Positions 44,779 through 54,247 of a stretch of 64,000 bases of DNA are shown here, piece after piece (the first letter of the stretch is position 1; each line of letters begins with the position of its first letter). Below the pieces are notes generated by a model. That model did not search any database and was not told the DNA's origin. It was given only the letters and a program-made list of their open reading frames with translations. The position numbers and the translations under genes are program-made. The DNA comes from JBEBVQ01 sp037190845 (GTDB taxonomy: Bacteria; Bacteroidota; Bacteroidia; Chitinophagales; Chitinophagaceae), in contig JBBCJI010000004.1 of NCBI GenBank assembly GCA_037190845.1, forward strand, positions 161,586 to 225,585, in the 5' to 3' direction.

Positions 44779-44870
44779 AAGGCAAGATAAACAGGTTTCC
44801 GGAATTTTTTAAAAAACAAGAATTGTTAAAAATGTAAAGTATAGTAACCTTTTTTCCCGGAGTGGTGACA

Positions 44871-45317
44871 TTATCCGGCCTTGCGTGCATCCAACGACCT
44901 TTCTGTTGCTGAAATAACGCTTATTTTTATCGAAATATGCTTGTCCTGTATAAGGTCTTTTGCCTTTTCCGGCCATTCGATGAAACAATAACTGCCGCTT
45001 TGCAGGGCATCTTCCATACCGGCATCTATTGCCTCTGCAATACTGTTGAGCCGGTACCAGTCCATATGTAATATAATTGTATCCTCTCCCTGTATATTGC
45101 GGAAATGATATTCATTGATCAGTGAAAAAGTAGGGCTGGAAGCTGATCCCTGTACATTGAGTAGTTTACATAAACTGCGTATCAGCGTAGTCTTCCCGGC
45201 GCCCATATCTCCGGAGAATGTCCAGACATGGTGTTCCTTTGCAAACATCCATAACTCGCGGGCCGCATTGTCTATCGTATCAAGGGAATAGATAGTCTCT
45301 AACGCATCCTGTTTCAT
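44871..45317 (-). CDS. tsaE: tRNA threonylcarbamoyladenosine synthesis ATPase TsaE
   Basis: A protein of 148 residues starting MKQDALETIYSLDTI. An in-frame start 33 bases upstream would overlap spacer sequence and is not favoured. Walker A is FSGDMGAGKTTLIRSLC, followed by the family SSPTFSLINEYHF (the switch-like Thr/Pro motif), LHMDWYRLNSIAEAIDAG and CFIEWPEKAKDLI. TsaE acts with TsaB and TsaD to modify A37 of ANN-decoding tRNAs. The gene ends 92 bases from the LysE-family start. Confidence 0.94.
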   Translation of the reverse strand: MKQDALETIYSLDTIDNAARELWMFAKEHHVWTFSGDMGAGKTTLIRSLCKLLNVQGSASSPTFSLINEYHFRNIQGEDTIILHMDWYRLNSIAEAIDAGMEDALQSGSYCFIEWPEKAKDLIQDKHISIKISVISATERSLDARKAG

Positions 45318-45360
45318 ACATGCGAAGATAAGATGTGCAGGCAATACCACGAATACCCCG

Positions 45361-47574
45361 TTACCGGATCAGCGTCACATCTCCTTTGTGGTAGATCTGC
45401 CTGTCCGCGATCCGTCCCTTTAATCGTAAATCATAAAAATAGCTTCCAACAGGAGCCGGGTGACCTTTGTAGGTTCCATCCCAACCACGCGTATGGTCGG
45501 CGCTGAGGAATATCCGTTCGCCATAGCGGTTATAGATGCTCATCAGATAAGATTGAACCGGGCAGTCAGCTTCGATTACCGGCAGAAAACGATCATTCAT
45601 TCCGTCTCCGTTGGGTGTAAAGGCATTGGGGATGTTGACGATACATTCCACTATGATAGTGTCTTTCGGCATGGTATCGCAGGAGATCGTTGTTATCCGT
45701 ACGCTGTCGGAAAACACACACGGTGGGCGGACCACCTGCACATAATACAAACCCGTATCATTAGCCTGTATGGAAGATCCGGTGCTGCCGTTGCTCCATC
45801 TTATTAAGGATCCTTCCGGAAGAACCGGAAGGGAAATGTGTATGTCTATTATGGAGTCCTCGGCACAAACACGGATGTCAGGGCCTAAATCAAATCCAAG
45901 TGTATCTATTCTTACGGTGTCGGATGCAATGCAGCCATCCTTATGTATTTCTACCCAATACGAGCCAGGGCCGGTAGCACGATGTCTGTTGCCGCCACTG
46001 CCGTCCTGCCAACGGTAAACGGCATTCGGGATGTTTGCTTTCAACTCTACGTATGACAAAGGATGATCGCAGAAACTTACCATCTGATCATCTCCCAGGG
46101 AAAAACTCAGATCCGATGTCGTTACAAAAAAACTATCTATTCGGTAAGCACAGGTATTGTTATAATACCGTACCCAATAGTTCCCCGGCAAGCTTATGGC
46201 ACGTATACTATCTGTATTTCCGTTATCCCATTCGTAAAATGAAAATCCCGCCGGTGCAGTCAGTGTTTTTGTTGTAAATCCCGAAGACATTGTATAACAT
46301 ATTGTGTCTCTGATTGTGTTTGTTTGTTCCTTATGTATGAACGGGAACACCACATCATTGGGCAATCCGCCGGTGATGTTTCCTGTGCCGGGCAGCAGCC
46401 GGATGGCGTTGAACTGGAAATTACAGGACACACCATTTCCCCGGGGATTGTTGATCCGGTCTACGTATACGGAATTCAGCGTGTAAGGATATAATATCTG
46501 CCCGGTGTTTATCTGCTCCAGGCCGGGGCACACGTAGATGGTATCCCTGTACAATTTCAGTCCCATATACCGTGCAGACTGGTATACCACATATTCGGAA
46601 GCAGCTATCTGTGCCGCATCATGTGTCTGGATCCTGTACTGGTATATATGGTTGTTAGGGCTTGTAGTATATAATTTCGTATTATCCGGAGAGAAACAAA
46701 CACCATAAAATGATTTTCCTGTAACACGTACGCCATCTGAAACAATACCGGTAGCGGGATCAAAACGGCATATCCAGACACCTGCATTTACTCCGGCCAC
46801 CGATGCCAGTGCAATTTTCTGCCGGTCCGGAGATACAGCCAGACAGCCCACGCCGAAGGCCTGCGCATTTGCCGCAGGTATGATCTCGCCGATTGAAGGT
46901 GATATCACCGGTGTGGAATCTACGCCCGCAGATGTGATATGCCAGGCTTTAAAGTAAGTCTGTTCCTCCTGTGTCGGATTATTTGGGTACTTGTTGGTAT
47001 GGGTGAGCAGCCATATATCACAGTTGTCTCCGGGGATGGCGATCATAGCCTCGGTAAGCGGATGTGCTATTTCGAGTGGTATGTTTTTCCTGCCGGGCTC
47101 TATGTCGCCGCGTCCGCTGTCGAGCGTCATGTCTACAACGGAATAAGCCAGGAAAGGAGGCGCAGCATTGTTGTTGTAGCTGCTGTTCTCCATGTTGGTA
47201 AATACATAGTATTTCCATGGTGTATCGATCACAGGGACAATAAGCACGCCTTGTGCGCTGTTGCTGGTCTGGTTTGATGGTGTTATTCCTGCACTGTTCG
47301 GCATGAGCTGACCGTTTCCGCGAAAGGTGATCCAGCCGCCCAGATGAAACAGCAGGTTACCCGAAGTATCGGCAACAGAGGCGCTCCCTTCGTAGGTGAG
47401 GTTGGGTGTTTCTATCGGCACCGGCCCTCCGCTGTTGAAGTCCAGTCCGGCAAACGCGCCGAATGCCCACACACTATTGGCCTTTAAGAAATTCTGTTGC
47501 CTGTTGTACTGCGAAAGGACGGGTAGGGCACTACAGGTAAGCGCAAATGCCAGGAATAGGGTTCGTACACACAT
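45361..47574 (-). CDS. T9SS cargo protein with type B (gliding motility-associated) C-terminal domain
   Basis: About 737 residues from ATG 47574 (MCVRTLFLAFALTCSALPVLSQ is the signal peptide region). The N-terminal half (about residues 30-390) is a beta-propeller-like domain with NSVWAFGAFAGLDFNSGGPV, AVSPDRQKIALASVAG and VCFSPDNTKLYTTSPNN. Three Ig-like segments follow (FYEWDNGNTDSIRAISLPGN; YRWQDGSGGNRHRATGPGSY; LIRWSNGSTGSSIQANDTGL). The last 85 residues begin IPNAFTPNGDGMNDRF and contain SIYNRYGERIFLS and GWDGTYKGHPAPVGSY, the type B sorting domain. Its N-terminal module is shared with the gene at 59539, which ends in a type A domain. Confidence 0.9.
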   Translation of the reverse strand: MCVRTLFLAFALTCSALPVLSQYNRQQNFLKANSVWAFGAFAGLDFNSGGPVPIETPNLTYEGSASVADTSGNLLFHLGGWITFRGNGQLMPNSAGITPSNQTSNSAQGVLIVPVIDTPWKYYVFTNMENSSYNNNAAPPFLAYSVVDMTLDSGRGDIEPGRKNIPLEIAHPLTEAMIAIPGDNCDIWLLTHTNKYPNNPTQEEQTYFKAWHITSAGVDSTPVISPSIGEIIPAANAQAFGVGCLAVSPDRQKIALASVAGVNAGVWICRFDPATGIVSDGVRVTGKSFYGVCFSPDNTKLYTTSPNNHIYQYRIQTHDAAQIAASEYVVYQSARYMGLKLYRDTIYVCPGLEQINTGQILYPYTLNSVYVDRINNPRGNGVSCNFQFNAIRLLPGTGNITGGLPNDVVFPFIHKEQTNTIRDTICYTMSSGFTTKTLTAPAGFSFYEWDNGNTDSIRAISLPGNYWVRYYNNTCAYRIDSFFVTTSDLSFSLGDDQMVSFCDHPLSYVELKANIPNAVYRWQDGSGGNRHRATGPGSYWVEIHKDGCIASDTVRIDTLGFDLGPDIRVCAEDSIIDIHISLPVLPEGSLIRWSNGSTGSSIQANDTGLYYVQVVRPPCVFSDSVRITTISCDTMPKDTIIVECIVNIPNAFTPNGDGMNDRFLPVIEADCPVQSYLMSIYNRYGERIFLSADHTRGWDGTYKGHPAPVGSYFYDLRLKGRIADRQIYHKGDVTLIR

Positions 47575-47593
47575 GATCTGCAAGGGGTTTAAG

Positions 47594-50047
47594 TTACTCT
47601 TTCACTAACCTGAACTGCGCCGTATGTGCTTGTGTGGCTATTTCTATAAAATAAATGCCGGCTGTATGGTTACGGATATCCAGCATGATTTCACGACCTG
47701 TCGCATTACTCCATTCTTCTAAAACCTGTCCGGTAATGTTGAGCAGCCGGATGTTGGCGGCATGAAATCCTGCGGTTGATTTCAGCATCACCCGCCCGTC
47801 TGTGGGATTGGGGTATAGCTGTATGCCGTACTTGCCGGCAAACTCCGGTACGTGGTCATTGGCTATTTCTACCGGATGGCATTCCGAGGTATCGGTGCAG
47901 CCGTTGTCTGCTGTTACAACTACTGCGTAGCTGCCTGTCTGTACCGGTTCGAAAATCTGTCCTGTAGCGCCGGGTATGATTGCGCCGTTATTGTTGCAGT
48001 CTATCCACTGGTAGCTGTCTGCGCTGCCTGCTGCAAGCATAATTCCGGTTTGTGCTACAGTGGCTTCAGGGCTGTCGTGAATGGTAAGGTGCAGGGTGAT
48101 GGTGCTGTCGCATCCGGTTGCATTTGTGTGTACCTGTGTATGTGTGCCTGTGGTAGTGAATGCCTCTCCGTTCAGTATAAGACTGTCGCAGGCAGTGACA
48201 GTAAGCGTGGTGTCGGATGTAAGCACCGACAGGCTCAGATTGATGATGCTGTCGCATCCTGATATGTTGATAAACGTATCGGCATAAATACCGGCCTCCC
48301 GGTACACATTACCATGAAACAGGAAGCTGTCGCAGGTAGTTTCATGTCGCCATACGGGAACCGTATAGTTGATGGAGAGATTCAGGTTGATCAGGCTGTC
48401 GCACCCGGCTGCATTGGTGTATCGTTGTACATACCGGCCGGTTTTATCGTAGGTAGTGCCATTCAGGGTGTAGCTGCTGTCGCAGGTGATATGCGTATAG
48501 TCTGTTGCCTGAGCACATCCCATGCTGGCGATAAAGATGTCGATCCCGCCTTTTGAAATGATATTCGCCGGAGCAGCGCCGCCAATATTAAAATTAGCAG
48601 TGGCCGAAAAAGAGCCGGTGGTATAGACTACGCCTACCGGGGTGACGGCGATGGCCGCACCGACATCTGCTCCCGTGCCACCCATGTTACGCGCATTGAT
48701 ATAATTTCCGGAGGAATCATATTTGGCCACGAAAATATCGGTGCTGCTTACTCCTGCTCTCCCGATTTTTACAGAATCTGGTCCCGGATCAAAATCCACG
48801 GTGTCAGCAAAAGTGCCTGTGATGTATACGTTTGCATACTGGTCAAGTGCCAGTCCGTTCCCTTGTGCAGTGCCGGTGCTGCCGGTGCAACCCATAGCTT
48901 TTGCCCATTGAAACTTCCCCGTGGAATCATATTTGGCCAGGAATATGTCATTAGTGTTATTGATGGATCGTATTTGGAAACTATCCGGCCCGGGATCAAA
49001 ATCAGCCAGTCCGCGGAAGACACCTGTTACATAAACGTTCGCGTTGCTGTCTGTTGCCAGCGCATAACCTGCATCCGCGAGCGGCGCTCCCATGTTGATT
49101 GCCCATTTGTATGCTCCGTTGGTGTCATAATGGGCCACAAAAATATCAGCGAGGCCGTTGGAGACCAGGTTGGCAGTATCCGGCCCGGGATCAAAATCCG
49201 TGGTGGTCGCCCCAGCGCCTCCGAACGCTCCTGTCAGGTAGATACCCCTTTTATGATCTGCAACTATAGCGGTAGCAACGTTACCTGACGGGCCAATGAT
49301 CACCTGTGCCCAACGGAAGTCGCCATCGGTGCTGTAGCGTGCGAAGAAAATATAGGAGGCTAGCGCTGTCGGTAGCCAGGCTGTATCGGGGCCGGGATCA
49401 AAATCTACACGGTCGGTGCTTACATAAGCGCCGGTCAGATACAGTGAACCTTTGTGGTCCAGTGCAATGGCATAGTTTTCCCCGATAGTGATTGGACGAT
49501 TAATGCCGGTAATGGCCTTGGCCCACACATAATGTCCGTTGGAATCGTATTTGGCGAAGAACATGCCGTTATAACGATTGGCCAAGGTAGGCGCAGTCAG
49601 GAAGGCCGTGTCGCCGGGCGCAGTCCCCGGATCGAAATCTACTTTGCCGGAGAAAAATCCCGCAACATACACGTTTCCGGAATCGTCAACGGCTATGGAT
49701 GAGCCATCGTCGTGTAATGTGCTGCTGTTCCCTACATTTCTGGCCCAGATGTATTTGCCGTTTGCATCGTATTTTGCAAAGAATACATCCCGAGATCCGT
49801 TAGAAGTAAGTCCTGCTGAATCTGGTCCGGGATCAAAATCAATAGTACCGTTGAACCGGCCTGTGTAATATGAGTTGCCTGCCTTGTCTGTGGCCACGGA
49901 AATACCGGCATCTCCGGTTTGCGGGCCTGATCCTATGCCGGCTGCCCATATATGATTCAGGTCAGCGGGCTGGGCGTGCAGATTTGAAGATCCTGTAGCC
50001 AGTATGAAAAATAAAAAAAGAATGCGGGTGTATCTTTTTGCCATCAT
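47594..50047 (-). CDS. T9SS cargo protein with SBBP-type propeller repeats and type A sorting domain
   Basis: A protein of 817 residues with a signal peptide (ILFLFFILATGSSNLHAQ). The region of about residues 25-520 consists of seven repeats of roughly 60 residues with a shared core VDFDPGPD and FFAKYDSNGKYIWAR. These are SBBP-type beta-propeller blades. Three tandem 43-residue repeats follow (CDSSYTLNGTTYDKTGRYVQ; CDSFLFHGNVYREAGIYADT; CDSLILNGEAFTTTGTHTQV), then an Ig-like domain. The C-terminus starts IQLYPNPTDGRVML and ends FRLVKE, a type A sorting signal. It is probably surface-exposed or released. Ligand unknown. Confidence 0.9.
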   Translation of the reverse strand: MMAKRYTRILFLFFILATGSSNLHAQPADLNHIWAAGIGSGPQTGDAGISVATDKAGNSYYTGRFNGTIDFDPGPDSAGLTSNGSRDVFFAKYDANGKYIWARNVGNSSTLHDDGSSIAVDDSGNVYVAGFFSGKVDFDPGTAPGDTAFLTAPTLANRYNGMFFAKYDSNGHYVWAKAITGINRPITIGENYAIALDHKGSLYLTGAYVSTDRVDFDPGPDTAWLPTALASYIFFARYSTDGDFRWAQVIIGPSGNVATAIVADHKRGIYLTGAFGGAGATTTDFDPGPDTANLVSNGLADIFVAHYDTNGAYKWAINMGAPLADAGYALATDSNANVYVTGVFRGLADFDPGPDSFQIRSINNTNDIFLAKYDSTGKFQWAKAMGCTGSTGTAQGNGLALDQYANVYITGTFADTVDFDPGPDSVKIGRAGVSSTDIFVAKYDSSGNYINARNMGGTGADVGAAIAVTPVGVVYTTGSFSATANFNIGGAAPANIISKGGIDIFIASMGCAQATDYTHITCDSSYTLNGTTYDKTGRYVQRYTNAAGCDSLINLNLSINYTVPVWRHETTCDSFLFHGNVYREAGIYADTFINISGCDSIINLSLSVLTSDTTLTVTACDSLILNGEAFTTTGTHTQVHTNATGCDSTITLHLTIHDSPEATVAQTGIMLAAGSADSYQWIDCNNNGAIIPGATGQIFEPVQTGSYAVVVTADNGCTDTSECHPVEIANDHVPEFAGKYGIQLYPNPTDGRVMLKSTAGFHAANIRLLNITGQVLEEWSNATGREIMLDIRNHTAGIYFIEIATQAHTAQFRLVKE

Positions 50048-50270
50048 GAACAGATTTTAAATCAGTAAAATTGCTTACTGCAAAACTGGACAATCAGGCA
50101 ACGTGGGAATAGAGTAGATTTACGTGCCTTTTTATTATTCCCGCATCCGTTTGGTTGGTGTTTTTATCGTTATGACGGAGGGCCGATAAGGATAAAGCCC
50201 TGGATTTATCGCATTTAACCCCGGGTTTCATTAAAACAACGTAAACATCCGATTGTTGAGTGGAGTCTGT

Positions 50271-50567
50271 TCAGTCTTGTTCATACAGACGTAAACGTTG
50301 CTGCAGTTCCCTCATCTGTTCCTGCATCATTTTCATCCGCTGCAGCATATGGGTAATGGCTTCGATCCCTTCGATATTAATTTCAAGGTCGGTATACAGG
50401 CGTACGAGCTTTTCGACCTCACCCAGATCGTCTTCCTGCAGATAAGATTGCTCTTCTACGGTGATGACTTTTATCAGCCCGGCTTCTTCCAGTCCGGTGA
50501 TCACATTATAGGAAACGTGATAGTGTGTACAGAAATCATTCGCCGGTATCAGGTTGGTTTTCTCCAT
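50271..50567 (-). CDS. cbpM: CbpM-type chaperone modulator
   Basis: A protein of 98 residues. A MerR-like winged helix comes first (NDFCTHYHVSYNVITGLEEA), then a dimerising helix (LGEVEKLVRLYTDLEINIEG) and a C-terminal coiled coil (LQRMKMMQEQMRELQQRLRL). CbpM binds the J domain of CbpA and inhibits it. The gene starts ten bases after the cbpA stop, as expected for the pair. Confidence 0.85.
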   Translation of the reverse strand: MEKTNLIPANDFCTHYHVSYNVITGLEEAGLIKVITVEEQSYLQEDDLGEVEKLVRLYTDLEINIEGIEAITHMLQRMKMMQEQMRELQQRLRLYEQD

Positions 50568-50577
50568 AGCTGCTGTT

Positions 50578-51462
50578 TTATTTACTGGCCAGTTGCCGGA
50601 ATAATTTTTTCTCTTCTTCAGTAAGACCTGTGGGGATACGCAGATTCCAGGTTACGTACAGATCTCCGTATTGTCCTTCTTTTTTGTACACCGGAAAACC
50701 TTTCCCTTTCACCCGGACTTTCACTCCGTTTTGGGTTTCCGGTGCTATTTTCAGCTTGATCTTTCCGCCGCCCAGTATGTCCAGTTCTGTTTCGCCACCT
50801 AATACCGCTGTGTACAGTGGCAGGTCTACGGTAGCATACAGATCATTGCCTGCACGTTTGAAAGAGGTGTTGTTGCGTATGAGAAAGGTGATGTATAAAT
50901 CTCCCGCCGGGCCGCCATTTATTCCCGGGCCGCCATATCCTTTGAGTTTGATCACCTGTCCGTCTTCTACTCCGGCGGGGATTGTGATCCGTACATTCTT
51001 CCCGTTTACCTGAAGTACTTCCCTGCGTGTTGTATAAGCATCAGACAGCGTCATGTGCAACTCGGCATTGTAATCTTCACCTCTGTACGCTGCATGACCA
51101 CGACTGTGTCCGCCTCCGAAAAATTGTTCGAAAAAGTCGGAAAATTCACCCGTTCCGGTGAAGCCGCCATATTGTTGTTCACCTGTGGATGAGCCTCTGC
51201 TGCTGTGTTGTTGTGTCTGTTCGAATTGCTCTGCGTGTTTCCACTGTGCGCCATACTGGTCGTATTTTTTCCGTTTCTCAGGATCGCTCAATACTTCGTG
51301 AGCCTCATTGATCTGCTGGAAGGTCTTCTTGGCTTCCGCATTATCGGGGTTCAGGTCAGGGTGGTATTTGCGTGCCAGCTTGCGATATGCTTTTTTAATG
51401 TCTTCGGCAGAAGCATTTTTATCCAGCCCGAGTATTTTATAATAGTCTATGAAATCTGCCAT
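50578..51462 (-). CDS. cbpA: DnaJ-family co-chaperone CbpA
   Basis: A protein of 294 residues. The J domain (about residues 5-70) contains YKILGLDKNASAEDIKKAYR and the HPD motif in KYHPDLNPD. A Gly/Ser/Phe-rich linker follows (SRGSSTGEQQYGGFTGTGEF), then the two C-terminal beta-domains (LHMTLSDAYTTRREVLQVNG; LPLYTAVLGGETELDILGGG). The zinc-finger of DnaJ is absent, which identifies the CbpA class. It stimulates DnaK on unfolded clients. Paired with cbpM directly downstream. Confidence 0.93.
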   Translation of the reverse strand: MADFIDYYKILGLDKNASAEDIKKAYRKLARKYHPDLNPDNAEAKKTFQQINEAHEVLSDPEKRKKYDQYGAQWKHAEQFEQTQQHSSRGSSTGEQQYGGFTGTGEFSDFFEQFFGGGHSRGHAAYRGEDYNAELHMTLSDAYTTRREVLQVNGKNVRITIPAGVEDGQVIKLKGYGGPGINGGPAGDLYITFLIRNNTSFKRAGNDLYATVDLPLYTAVLGGETELDILGGGKIKLKIAPETQNGVKVRVKGKGFPVYKKEGQYGDLYVTWNLRIPTGLTEEEKKLFRQLASK

Positions 51463-51540
51463 ATTTCCGTAGCAGGGGCTTTAGACCCTGACTACAAAAA
51501 TAAGGAATGCGAAAGACGTACGGAAGATTTGAATTGCACC

Positions 51541-52599
51541 CTATGCATTATCCCGTTCCTTTTCGATCCTGCCTCTGCGCATAGGATTGGCAGTATTGCT
51601 TGCATATGTTTCACGTTGCCGGAGCAGCCGGATCGCCTCAAAAATGGCCTCCTGGAATGAGGTGGGGTCGGCGAGATTTTTCCCCGCAATATCAAACGCC
51701 GTGCCGTGATCGGGAGATGTACGGACAACCGGCAACCCCGCAGTATAGTTTACGCCCGTTTCGCCGGCTATTGTTTTGAATGGTATCAATCCCTGATCAT
51801 GATACATGGCCATAACGGCATCGAACGAATGATAGTGGTGGCGTGCAAAAAAAGCGTCGGCGCTATAGGGGCCGTACACAAGATGCCCCTGCTGTTGCAA
51901 TTGTTCTGTTACGGGTTTAATAATGGTGATATCTTCATTGCCAATGTGCCCGTTATCGCCTGCGTGGGGATTGAGCCCCAGCACGGCAATCCTGGGCTTA
52001 TCTATCCCAAAATCCCGGATCAGTGTTTCGCGTAGTATCTGCAGTTTGTATTGCAACAATTCTTTGGTAATGGTTGCCGCAATTTTTGAAACAGGGATGT
52101 GCTCTGTGGCCAGAGCAACACGCAGTTGCTCATTATAGAGTAGCATAAGTACGTCCCGTGCGCCGAACTTTTCTTTTAAGAAAGGAGTATGGCCCGTGTA
52201 GGGAAAATCAGGTAGTTGTGTATTGCTCTTATGGATCGGGGCTGTGACAAGTGCATTCAGTTGTCCGTCTTTCAGGCATTGGGTAGCTACCATCAGCGAT
52301 CGTATGGCATATTTGCCGCCTGTTTCCGTAAGCACACCCGGCTGTACCGGTATCTCTTCTTCCCAGCAATTGAATATATTCACCTGTTTAGGATTTAGCT
52401 TGTCCAGGTCTTTAGTGCTGGTGAATACGAGGTTATGATCGGTAACGATGCGGCGGTAGTAGTTGACTACTTTATTGGATGCAAATACAACCGGTGTGCA
52501 ATGTTCTGTAATCCGGTTGTCGGAGAGGGTTTTAATGATCAGCTCCATACCTATGCCGTTCAAATCTCCGGTAGTAATGCCGATGATTGGTTTTTCCAT
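51541..52599 (-). CDS. pdxA: 4-hydroxythreonine-4-phosphate dehydrogenase PdxA
   Basis: A protein of 352 residues, the usual length. It catalyses an NAD-dependent step of pyridoxal-phosphate synthesis through the DXP-dependent route. It opens with PIIGITTGDLNGIGMELIIK and shows LVTAPIHKSN, YTGHTPFLKEKFGARDVLML, VLGLNPHAGDNGHIGNED, and the metal-site segment MAMYHDQGLIPFKTIAGETG, followed by TSPDHGTAFDIAGK. The metal-binding His residues are all present. It lies downstream of pepA with a 55-base gap on the same strand. Confidence 0.95.
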   Translation of the reverse strand: MEKPIIGITTGDLNGIGMELIIKTLSDNRITEHCTPVVFASNKVVNYYRRIVTDHNLVFTSTKDLDKLNPKQVNIFNCWEEEIPVQPGVLTETGGKYAIRSLMVATQCLKDGQLNALVTAPIHKSNTQLPDFPYTGHTPFLKEKFGARDVLMLLYNEQLRVALATEHIPVSKIAATITKELLQYKLQILRETLIRDFGIDKPRIAVLGLNPHAGDNGHIGNEDITIIKPVTEQLQQQGHLVYGPYSADAFFARHHYHSFDAVMAMYHDQGLIPFKTIAGETGVNYTAGLPVVRTSPDHGTAFDIAGKNLADPTSFQEAIFEAIRLLRQRETYASNTANPMRRGRIEKERDNA

Positions 52600-52654
52600 T
52601 GCCTGATAATGTTTTTAATAATTTTCAAATTAAATGACCATACCTGTTCCGCCA

Positions 52655-54091
52655 TTACCCTTTCCCGTAATGCTGTAGAAAGTCCAGCAACATACGCAAA
52701 CCATATCCGGTTCCGCCTGCGGGGATATATTTTCGTTTTGAGGTGGCAAAAGACACGCCGGCAATATCAAAGTGCATCCAGGGATAGTCCGTAAAATGCT
52801 CAAGGAATTTTCCTGCCGTAATAGCACCGCCGGAAGGGCCTCCGATATTTTTAAGATCAGCAGTTTCTGATTTGATCATGTCTCCGTATTCATCCCACAG
52901 CGGATATTCTACGAGTCGTTCGTATTGCCGGAAGCCACTTTGCCGGAAACTTTCTTTTATATTTTCTTCCGTAGTGCCCATGCATACGATACCATGCTCA
53001 CCTATGGCAACAGACGCAGCGCCGGTCAGTGTGGCGAAGTCCATTACAAGCTCCGGTTTATACTTTTTAGCCCAGTGCAGTGCGTCAGCGAGTACCAATC
53101 GTCCTTCTGCATCTGTATTCAAGACTTCCACGGTTGTACCGCTGTACATGGTAATAATATCCCCCGGTACATAGGCATTTTCTCCCGGTCTGTTTTCCGT
53201 AGCGGGTACGAGCGCGACCACATGCAGTGGTAGTTGCAGCCGGGCAATGGCATACATGGCGCCACTGACTAATGCAGCGCCGCTCATGTCACTTTTCATC
53301 CGGTCCATAGAGGCCGGTGTCGGTTTCAGCGAGAGGCCGCCTGTATCATAAACAATACCTTTTCCTACCAGTACGATGGGTTGTTTGTTGAGTGTTTTGC
53401 GGGGCTTGTATTCCATGATGGTGAATGTAGGCGGCAATATGCTGCCCTTATTCACTGCCAGTATCCCGCCCATTTTCTCTTTTTCGATCTGCGCCTTATT
53501 CAGCGTGGTTACTTTAAATCCGCTTTCTTTTCCGAGCCGGGCAATTTCTTTGGCCAACTGCTCTGCAGTAAGATAATTCAACGGTTCATTCACAAGCGTG
53601 CGTGCGCGGTACACTGCTTCTGAAATAATCTCCAGTTGAGTTACTTCTTTTGCAGTAACGGACTGACGGGTGAAATGAATGTTACGGAGTGTATAGGTCC
53701 GCTTTTTTATGTCCGACCGGTATTTGAGAAACTGATAGGCAGCCAGCGTGAGACCTTCTGCTAAAAGAACTGCGGCTTGAGGATGCGTGGTAAATGCTGT
53801 TATTGTAATTTCTTCCAGCCGGTGACGATGCAGGATGTCGAGCAGTGCTGCTCCACTTGTACGGCAGGTTTCATTTGTCTGCCAGTCTGTTTTCCCTTTT
53901 TTCAGTACGTATACGAACAGGAAGCGGTTATATTGGTTGATCGTTATCAGGGATTGCTCCTGGCCTGAGGCAGTAATGACAAATTTCCGTTCTGTTTCAT
54001 TGAGCTCATCAATGCCGGAAAGCTGGCGGGTATCATCAATAATATATAACTGGTGTTTCTTTGAGGGTTTTGGAACGATCTTGAAATCCAT
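52655..54091 (-). CDS. pepA: Leucyl aminopeptidase (M17 family)
   Basis: A protein of 478 residues. The C-terminal catalytic domain shows all M17 landmarks: LVGKGIVYDTGGLSLKP (metal and catalytic Lys), DRMKSDMSGAALVSGA, the family signature NTDAEGRLVLADALHWA (metal ligands and catalytic Arg), and GPSGGAITAGKFLEHF followed by WMHFDIAGVS. The N-terminal domain is divergent, as usual. It is a cytoplasmic two-metal aminopeptidase that trims N-terminal residues. The gene symbol is by family. Confidence 0.94.
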   Translation of the reverse strand: MDFKIVPKPSKKHQLYIIDDTRQLSGIDELNETERKFVITASGQEQSLITINQYNRFLFVYVLKKGKTDWQTNETCRTSGAALLDILHRHRLEEITITAFTTHPQAAVLLAEGLTLAAYQFLKYRSDIKKRTYTLRNIHFTRQSVTAKEVTQLEIISEAVYRARTLVNEPLNYLTAEQLAKEIARLGKESGFKVTTLNKAQIEKEKMGGILAVNKGSILPPTFTIMEYKPRKTLNKQPIVLVGKGIVYDTGGLSLKPTPASMDRMKSDMSGAALVSGAMYAIARLQLPLHVVALVPATENRPGENAYVPGDIITMYSGTTVEVLNTDAEGRLVLADALHWAKKYKPELVMDFATLTGAASVAIGEHGIVCMGTTEENIKESFRQSGFRQYERLVEYPLWDEYGDMIKSETADLKNIGGPSGGAITAGKFLEHFTDYPWMHFDIAGVSFATSKRKYIPAGGTGYGLRMLLDFLQHYGKG

Positions 54092-54135
54092 AAGTTTAGG
54101 TTGATAAACGGCAAAGTTAGCAGAAATACACCCAT

Positions 54136-54231
54136 TAATTTGAAAATTTGGAGATGTGCCAATTTGAAAATGCCCGCGTTATGCCGGTGTGAAGTTTATT
54201 TTCAAAAGCCTGAATGCTCAAATTGCCACAT
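54136..54231. repeat. AATTTGAAAATG-type dispersed element between pepA and the PorZ-like gene
   Basis: The left part (54136-54172) has ATTAATTTGAAAATTTGG, GATGTGCC and AATTTGAAAATGCC. The right part (about 54197-54231) carries a partly inverted copy whose complement starts AATGTGGCAATTTGAG. It begins 17 bases after the PorZ-like stop. A related block is at 18881-18912. Confidence 0.5.
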
Positions 54232-54247
54232 TAAAAACCTGGTGGTT

